Shown here: in pieces, positions 7,176 to 11,148 of the stretch | Layout of the letters: each line of letters begins with the position of its first letter | Position numbering within the stretch: position 1 is the first letter of the stretch | Source: Actinomycetota bacterium | GTDB lineage: Bacteria; Actinomycetota; Actinomycetes; S36-B12 | Direction of reading: 5' to 3' | NCBI GenBank assembly: GCA_009726075.1 | Contig: WLND01000020.1 | Location: forward strand, 1-11,148 | DNA: 11,148 nucleotides | Position numbers and translations under genes: made by a program | Notes under the pieces: model-generated | Databases searched by the model: none | Told to the model about the DNA's origin: nothing | Seen by the model: only the letters and a program-made list of their open reading frames with translations

Positions 7176-7183
7176 AAGGGGAG
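7176..7183 (+). promoter_or_regulatory. Shine-Dalgarno sequence of the ABC ATPase gene
   Basis: AAGGGGAG ends 7 bases before the GTG at 7191, deciding this start over an upstream in-frame codon at 7158. Confidence 0.65.
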
Positions 7184-7190
7184 CCGGAGC

Positions 7191-7976
7191 GTGTCTGAAG
7201 TCCTCGCCTGCGCTGACGTGACCGTGCGACGTGGCGAGCGCCTGCTCCTCGACGCGATCACCTGGACCGTTCACTCGGCCGAGCGCTGGGTCGTCATGGG
7301 CCCCAACGGTGCGGGGAAGACCACGCTCATGCAGATTGCCGCCACGCGGATGTTCCCGACGGGCGGCGAGGTGCGCATCCTCGGCGAGGAACTCGGCGCC
7401 TTCGATCTCGCCGAGCTGCGTCCGCTGGTCGGCTGGTCGAGCAGTGCACTGGTCACTGACATCCCGGCGGGCGAGTCGGTCGCAAACGTCGTCCTCACTG
7501 GAGCCTGGGCAGTGACGGGCCGCTGGCGTGAGCGTTACGAGGCTATCGACGAGGAGCGAACCACCCGACTCATGGCGGAATGGGGTGTCGACGGCCTCGC
7601 GCACCGGACGTTCGGCACGCTGTCGGAGGGGGAGCGCAAGCGGACCCTCATCGCCCGGGCCCTGATGTCCAATCCCGAACTGCTCCTCCTCGACGAGCCG
7701 GGCGCTGGCCTCGACCTCGGCGGTCGGGAGGACCTCGTGGAGCGGCTTCGCAGGCTGGCCGTGGACACGCAGGCCCCCGCGCAGGTCCTCGTGACCCACC
7801 ACGTCGAGGAGATCCCACCAGGATTCACTCACGCGCTGCTCCTGCGCGAAGGTCGGGTGGTCGCCCAGGGCAGACTCGAGTCCGTCATCGACGACGCCGG
7901 ACTCACCGAAGCATTCGGCACCCCCATTCACGTGACCCGCATCGGCGAGCGTCTCGTCGCGCAGCGAAGCTCGTGA
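7191..7976 (+). CDS. ABC transporter ATP-binding protein, no cognate permease in window
   Basis: This 261-residue single nucleotide-binding domain has all core motifs: Walker A GPNGAGKTT (37-45), a signature LSEGERKR (144-151, with Glu replacing the first Gly of the usual LSGGQ), Walker B LLLLDEP (164-170) and the switch histidines at 203-204. It should bind and hydrolyse ATP. It resembles stand-alone ATPases of the ModF/YlmA kind more than a sugar or amino-acid importer subunit, but the substrate cannot be read from sequence. The next gene encodes a TauE/SafE-type permease that normally works without an ATPase, so the two may only share a transcript. The GTG start is set by the strong Shine-Dalgarno sequence. 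Confidence 0.85.
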   Translation: MSEVLACADVTVRRGERLLLDAITWTVHSAERWVVMGPNGAGKTTLMQIAATRMFPTGGEVRILGEELGAFDLAELRPLVGWSSSALVTDIPAGESVANVVLTGAWAVTGRWRERYEAIDEERTTRLMAEWGVDGLAHRTFGTLSEGERKRTLIARALMSNPELLLLDEPGAGLDLGGREDLVERLRRLAVDTQAPAQVLVTHHVEEIPPGFTHALLLREGRVVAQGRLESVIDDAGLTEAFGTPIHVTRIGERLVAQRSS

Positions 7977-7980
7977 GGCC

Positions 7981-8730
7981 TTGACCGACCTCCTGGTCGT
8001 GGGTGCCGTGGGCATGGTTGCGGGCGCCGTCAACGCGGTGGTCGGCAGCGGCACCCTGCTCACCTACCCGCTGCTCCTGAGTATCGGGCTGCCGCCGGTC
8101 ATCGCGAACGGCACGAACAACGTCGGGCTTTCCATCGGAGGGTCCGCTTCCGCATGGGCCTATCGGCGTGAGCTCGCACCACGCCTGCGCGTCCTGGCAC
8201 TGCCCATGCTCCTGACGGTCTGCGGGGCCGTGATCGGCTCATCCCTGGTGGTGCGCCTGCCCCAGCGCGTCTTCACCACCGTCGTTCCCTGGCTCATTCT
8301 CGCCGCCGTCGTCCTGGTCGCGCTGCAGCCCGTCATCTCCCGGCGACTGGCCAGGCGAGCGCACCACCTGCGCGAGGTCGCGCGCGACCTGCCGGTCTGG
8401 ACGGGCATCCTTGGCATCTACGGGGGGTACTTCGGGGCTGGGCAGGGCGTCATGTACATGGGCGTCCTCGGCCTGCGCTACGACGAGGACCTCCAGCAGG
8501 CGAACGGAGCGAAGAACCTCCTCGCAGCATCTGGGAATCTGGTCTCCGCCGTGGTGTTCATTGCGGCCGGCGCGTGGTCGTGGACCTTCGCAGCGGCCAT
8601 CGCCGTCGGCTCGCTCATCGGCGGCTATGCCGGTGGGCGATTCGCCCGGGTGATCCCGCCTCAGATCCTGCGGATCCTCGTGGTGGGAGTCGGCCTGTAC
8701 GCGGCCGCCTACCTGTTCATCGTCTACTAG
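7981..8730 (+). CDS. TauE/SafE (TSUP) family membrane transporter
   Basis: This 249-residue protein is very hydrophobic, with about seven to eight membrane segments. It shows the internal duplication of the TSUP family: GAVNAVVGSG (15-24) with NGTNN (43-47) in the first half, mirrored by GIYGGYFGAG (145-154) with NGAKNL (175-180) in the second. Members move sulfite, sulfonates or other organic anions across the plasma membrane without ATP; the substrate here is unknown. The most upstream start is TTG at 7981, four bases after the ABC stop, with GAGG too close to act as an ideal ribosome site. GTG at 7999 is a possible alternative, so translation may rely on coupling to the ABC gene. No sulfur-metabolism gene is nearby. 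Confidence 0.85.
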   Translation: MTDLLVVGAVGMVAGAVNAVVGSGTLLTYPLLLSIGLPPVIANGTNNVGLSIGGSASAWAYRRELAPRLRVLALPMLLTVCGAVIGSSLVVRLPQRVFTTVVPWLILAAVVLVALQPVISRRLARRAHHLREVARDLPVWTGILGIYGGYFGAGQGVMYMGVLGLRYDEDLQQANGAKNLLAASGNLVSAVVFIAAGAWSWTFAAAIAVGSLIGGYAGGRFARVIPPQILRILVVGVGLYAAAYLFIVY

Positions 8731-8767
8731 GCCGGTTCAACTCCCCGTCGAGTGGGACTTCGTCCAA

Positions 8768-8773
8768 TAGGCT
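8768..8773 (+). promoter_or_regulatory. Candidate -10 box of a leaderless promoter for the 8781 gene
   Basis: TAGGCT is followed by exactly 7 bases and the ATG at 8781, the same geometry as at dodecin. The only AGG is inside the hexamer. Confidence 0.4.
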
Positions 8774-8780
8774 CACCTTC

Positions 8781-9452
8781 ATGAAGCGGGCTTTCACGAC
8801 CCTCGTGGCGCTGCTCGTGCTTGCCGCATCGGTCGCGCTTCTCGGTGGAGCGGCGTGGATGTGGAGCACGTTCGGTTCGCAGGGGGTCATCACGAGCGCG
8901 CTTGGGCGCCTCAGTGGAAGCCCGTCAAGCCAGGCGGTGCTGTTCGACATCGCCAGCGTGGGCATCGAGATTCCGACCCTGCCAATCCACGGGACGGCGT
9001 CCATCGTCGCAACGAGCGCTGGGGTTGCCCAAGGCTCCACCGAAATCCTGCTTGCGACTGCGCCTGCCGACATCGCCAACGAATACCTCGCTGGCGGGCG
9101 CTATGACGTCGGCCAGTTCACGGACGGTGCGTGGGCGACAAGGCAGGTGCCTGGTGTTCGCGATCTGGATGCGCCCAATTCGGTTGACTGGACGGCCAGT
9201 GCCGTTGGCCTCGCCCCGAGGATCCCCCTCGGGCAGGAGCTTCCGGTGACCGTCGTGGTGATGAATGCCTCGGGCGGCCCTCCGGTGAGCGTCCTCCTCA
9301 GCCTCGAGCTTCGGCTGCCGGAGACCCGGTCGTACGCCACGACGCTGGCCGCATTCGGCGTCGGGCTGCTCTTCGTCGGCCTCATCCTGCTGTGGCTTGC
9401 GGTCTCGCGGATGCGACGTCGAGGTGGCCATGAGACGGGTTCCCATGCCTGA
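8781..9452 (+). CDS. Membrane-anchored protein of unknown function (two membrane helices, external domain)
   Basis: The product has 223 residues and no recognised enzymatic motif. A basic start (MKR) leads into a hydrophobic helix at about residues 5-27, then an extracytoplasmic part (28-186) and a second helix at about 187-208 followed by RMRRR, so both ends should be inside the cell with a roughly 160-residue loop outside. There are no cysteines. The segments ADIANEYLAGGRYDV, VDWTASAVG and VTVVVMNASG resemble a group of actinobacterial membrane proteins remembered with similar spacing (a YL.GV.hD segment, a W.AS segment and VVVMNADGS), none with known function. The phosphatidyltransferase gene starts inside its last 23 bases, so the two are probably translated together and may act at the same membrane. 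Confidence 0.75.
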   Translation: MKRAFTTLVALLVLAASVALLGGAAWMWSTFGSQGVITSALGRLSGSPSSQAVLFDIASVGIEIPTLPIHGTASIVATSAGVAQGSTEILLATAPADIANEYLAGGRYDVGQFTDGAWATRQVPGVRDLDAPNSVDWTASAVGLAPRIPLGQELPVTVVVMNASGGPPVSVLLSLELRLPETRSYATTLAAFGVGLLFVGLILLWLAVSRMRRRGGHETGSHA

Positions 9453-10032
9453 GACGTCCGATCGAATCTGGACGATTCCCAATGGCCTGAGTTTCGCCCG
9501 GATTCTCGGGGTTCCGGTGTTCCTCTGGCTGATCCTGGTTCCGCACGCCGATGTCTGGGCCCTGGCGCTCCTGACGTTGGCCGGGATCACCGACTGGCTC
9601 GACGGGGCGATCGCCCGGGCGACCGGCCAGACGAGCAGGCTCGGCATGCTGCTGGATCCTCTTGCCGACCGCATGTATATCGCGGCGACCCTCGTTGGCC
9701 TCGCGCTGCGCGACATCATCCCGTGGTGGCTCGTTGCCCTGCTTGCCCTGCGTGAGCTCATGCTCCTGGCCCTGGTGCCGGTCCTTCGTCGTCGAGGCCT
9801 CGTCTCGCTGCCAGTCACCATCACTGGAAAGGCCGCGACCTTCTGCCTTATGTGGGGGTTTCCGTTCCTGCTGCTCGGGACGGTGGGGGGTGCCGTGGGC
9901 ACGACCGCCATGGCCGTCGGGTGGGCGTTCGCCCTCTGGGGCACGGGCCTGTACTGGTGGGCGGGCATCGGCTACGTCGTGACCGCCGTGCGCCTTTCCC
10001 GAGCAGGCCAGTCCAGTGCGCCCGCTCATTGA
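9430..10032 (+). CDS. CDP-alcohol phosphatidyltransferase family protein
   Basis: This 200-residue integral membrane enzyme has the full family motif D-x2-DG-x2-AR-x8-G-x3-D-x3-D, read here as Asp55, Asp58-Gly59, Ala62-Arg63, Gly72, Asp76 and Asp80. Such enzymes transfer a phosphatidyl group from CDP-diacylglycerol to an alcohol (glycerol phosphate, inositol phosphate, or another lipid in cardiolipin synthesis). The segment TIPNGLSFARILGVPVF before the motif resembles PgsA-like members, and mycobacterial pgsA2 lies a few genes before gcvH in the same order, so it may be that orthologue. The acceptor cannot be decided. ATG 9430, with AGGTGG just upstream, is preferred; ATG 9445 is possible. 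Four to five further hydrophobic segments follow the motif. Confidence 0.88.
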   Translation: MRRVPMPETSDRIWTIPNGLSFARILGVPVFLWLILVPHADVWALALLTLAGITDWLDGAIARATGQTSRLGMLLDPLADRMYIAATLVGLALRDIIPWWLVALLALRELMLLALVPVLRRRGLVSLPVTITGKAATFCLMWGFPFLLLGTVGGAVGTTAMAVGWAFALWGTGLYWWAGIGYVVTAVRLSRAGQSSAPAH

Positions 10033-10033
10033 C

Positions 10034-10039
10034 TATCCT
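10034..10039 (+). promoter_or_regulatory. Candidate -10 box for gcvH
   Basis: TATCCT lies immediately after the phosphatidyltransferase stop and about 44 bases before the gcvH ATG, predicting a leader of roughly 37 bases. No good -35 hexamer is seen. Confidence 0.4.
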
Positions 10040-10070
10040 TCCCATTCACCGGCTCGACGAACGATCCACG

Positions 10071-10076
10071 AAAGGA
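10071..10076 (+). promoter_or_regulatory. gcvH Shine-Dalgarno sequence
   Basis: AAAGGA ends 6 bases before the ATG at 10083 and decides this start against the long open stretch continuing upstream in the same frame. Confidence 0.75.
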
Positions 10077-10082
10077 CACTCC

Positions 10083-10466
10083 ATGGTCCCGGCTGACCTC
10101 CGCTACACGGCAGAGCACGAATGGGTGCGCGAGATCGGTGACGGGGTGGTCGAATTCGGGATCACGGATTTCGCCCAGGAGGCGCTCGGTGACATCGTGT
10201 ACGTCAGTCTTCCGTCGGTTGGCGATGTCCTGACGGCTGCAAGCAGTTGCGGCGAAGTCGAGTCGACCAAGAGCGTGAGTGATATCTACGCCCCCGTTGC
10301 TGGCGCCGTTGTCGAGCGGAACGAGGCGCTTGAGTCGTCGCCTGAAACCGTGAATTCTGACCCTTACGGCGCAGGCTGGCTCGTGCGCGTGGCCGCGGAG
10401 GGCGCACTCGATGCTGGGTCTCTCCTGACTGCGGCCGACTACGAGGCCCTCATTTCAGCAGCCTGA
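10083..10466 (+). CDS. gcvH: Glycine cleavage system H protein (lipoyl carrier)
   Basis: This 127-residue protein is the standard size for GcvH. It carries the lipoyl arm that shuttles the aminomethyl group between the P, T and L proteins; in some bacteria it also acts in lipoate assembly. The start DLRYTAEHEWV, the GITDFAQEALGDIVYVSLP segment and the lipoylation site ESTKSVSDIYAP with Lys63 are all intact, as is NSDPYGAGWL near the end. No gcvP or gcvT is next to it; instead it precedes the FHA and MerR genes, an arrangement known from mycobacteria (gcvH-garA-merR). It has its own likely promoter and Shine-Dalgarno sequence. Confidence 0.96.
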   Translation: MVPADLRYTAEHEWVREIGDGVVEFGITDFAQEALGDIVYVSLPSVGDVLTAASSCGEVESTKSVSDIYAPVAGAVVERNEALESSPETVNSDPYGAGWLVRVAAEGALDAGSLLTAADYEALISAA

Positions 10467-10471
10467 TCGTC

Positions 10472-10492
10472 CGCCGCCCCGTTGGCGCGGCG
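10472..10492 (+). other. GC-rich hairpin between gcvH and the FHA gene
   Basis: CGCCGC (10472-10477) and GCGGCG (10487-10492) can pair with a 9-base loop, starting 5 bases after the gcvH stop. No U-run follows, so an intrinsic terminator is doubtful; it may dampen read-through into the next gene, which has its own promoter-like box. Confidence 0.3.
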
Positions 10493-10520
10493 CAGCCATG
10501 TCGACGGGCCAGCGGCAGGG

Positions 10521-10526
10521 TACATT
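10521..10526 (+). promoter_or_regulatory. Candidate -10 box of a leaderless promoter for the FHA gene
   Basis: TACATT is followed by 6 bases and the ATG at 10533. The preceding AGGG is too far away (12 bases) for a normal Shine-Dalgarno interaction. Confidence 0.4.
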
Positions 10527-10532
10527 CACCCC

Positions 10533-11033
10533 ATGGACGATTGCGTCACCTGCGGCGAGCCCGTCGATCCCGGTGATCGATTCTGCGCCTCGTGCGGGGC
10601 GCCGGTCGTCAGCGACCTGGATCACACCGGCGCCATAACGGCGATAGGCAGCACGCTCGGTGCCGGCGGCTCCGGCAGTCTCAGTCCGATCGGATCCGGA
10701 CCACGCGATGGCCTGTCGACGGGTTCAGCGATGCTCATCGTGCTCAAGGGCCCGGGGGAGGGCACCGAATTCCCGCTCGCCCAGCGTGCTGACCTGGTCT
10801 CGGTCGGACGCTCGCCCGATGCGGCGGTCTTCCTGGACGACGTCACGGTCAGCCGGCACCACGCCGACCTTCGTCACGGGGCCGAGGGCTGGAGCATTAA
10901 GGATGCCGGCAGCCTGAACGGCACCTACGTGAATCGCAAGCGCGTCGAGGACCGGCAACTCAGCGGAGGCGATGAGATTCAGATCGGCAAGTTCAGGTTC
11001 ATTTTCCTGGTCGGTGTCGAGCCCGGACGATGA
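10533..11033 (+). CDS. Zinc-ribbon + FHA domain protein, GarA/OdhI-related
   Basis: The product has 166 residues. An N-terminal zinc ribbon has Cys4, Cys7, Cys18 and Cys21 (CVTC...CASC). A flexible Gly/Ser-rich linker (about 28-65) is followed by a forkhead-associated domain with Gly92-Arg93, SRHH at 107-110, Asn129-Gly130 and Asn134, the phosphothreonine-binding set. Position after gcvH and before an FtsR-like gene matches GarA of mycobacteria and OdhI of corynebacteria, which inhibit 2-oxoglutarate dehydrogenase and related enzymes until phosphorylated at an N-terminal Thr-Thr site by Ser/Thr kinases. That double-Thr site is not obvious here; DHTGAI with Thr32 is the nearest candidate. The role in 2-oxoglutarate control is inferred from family and context. 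ATG 10533 is used because upstream in-frame codons lack any ribosome site. Confidence 0.88.
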   Translation: MDDCVTCGEPVDPGDRFCASCGAPVVSDLDHTGAITAIGSTLGAGGSGSLSPIGSGPRDGLSTGSAMLIVLKGPGEGTEFPLAQRADLVSVGRSPDAAVFLDDVTVSRHHADLRHGAEGWSIKDAGSLNGTYVNRKRVEDRQLSGGDEIQIGKFRFIFLVGVEPGR

Positions 11034-11148
11034 GCGAGTCCCCGGGGGGCCGGGTCGTCGGAACGCTGAGCATCGGCGAAGTCCTGAGCCTCCTCAAGCG
11101 CGAGTTCCCTGACATCACCATCAGCAAGATTCGATTCCTCGAGGCAGA
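11030..11148 (+). CDS. MerR-family regulator, FtsR-like (partial, 3' end outside window)
   Basis: Only the first 39 codons are visible. After a short Gly/Ser-rich start, LSIGEVLSLLKREFPDIT followed by ISKIRFLEA gives the winged-helix N-terminus of the MerR type seen in FtsR (Rv1828-like). In Corynebacterium glutamicum FtsR activates ftsZ. The ATG overlaps the FHA stop as ATGA, so the two genes are translationally coupled. DNA targets and the C-terminal dimer region lie beyond the window. Confidence 0.85.
   Translation, partial: MSESPGGRVVGTLSIGEVLSLLKREFPDITISKIRFLEA

Noticed and set aside
7149..8063. 304-residue open frame on the minus strand opposite the ABC and permease genes
   Set aside because: High GC makes long antisense frames common. 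The product is low-complexity, rich in Arg, Glu and Ala, with no domain, and the opposite strand encodes clear motifs.
8925..9968. 347-residue open frame on the minus strand opposite the membrane protein and phosphatidyltransferase genes
   Set aside because: It mirrors codon bias of the plus-strand genes; the product is Arg/Pro/Ser-rich without recognisable folds or ribosome site.

Overview
The window reads as chromosomal housekeeping DNA from a high-GC actinobacterium. The evidence is the actinobacteria-typical DUF3099 membrane protein, an InhA-like enoyl reductase directly after fabG, a SerB2-like phosphoserine phosphatase with two N-terminal ACT-like domains, and the gcvH / GarA-like FHA / FtsR-like MerR order known from mycobacteria and relatives. 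The genus cannot be fixed from the sequence. I found no RNA genes, insertion sequences, CRISPR, phage genes or integration signs, and no convincing new multi-gene system. The unexplained parts are small: promoter architecture, one protein of unknown function, and a few divergent protein features.

Layout. At the left edge a DUF3099 gene (minus, cut by the window edge) diverges from a dodecin gene (plus). Next come tldD-tldE (minus, ATGA-coupled), encoding the two halves of a TldD/TldE protease. tldD diverges from fabG-fabI-sixA (plus), two fatty-acid synthesis reductases followed by a SixA-type histidine phosphatase whose start overlaps the fabI stop. serB (minus) converges on sixA and diverges from an ABC ATPase gene, which is followed 4 bases later by a TauE/SafE-type permease gene (plus).

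The right third is all plus strand. A two-helix membrane-anchored protein of unknown function overlaps a CDP-alcohol phosphatidyltransferase. It is followed by gcvH (lipoyl carrier), a zinc-ribbon + FHA protein related to GarA/OdhI, and the start of an FtsR-like MerR regulator, which overlaps the FHA gene by ATGA and runs off the right edge.

Regulation visible in sequence. Five genes (DUF3099, dodecin, serB, the unknown membrane protein, FHA) have a TANNNT hexamer 6-8 bases before the start codon and no good Shine-Dalgarno sequence, the pattern of leaderless transcripts. fabG, fabI, gcvH and the ABC gene instead have clear Shine-Dalgarno sequences. A 16-base perfect palindrome sits just upstream of the dodecin -10 element. 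An 18-base near-identical tandem repeat with 21-base period lies between tldD and fabG.
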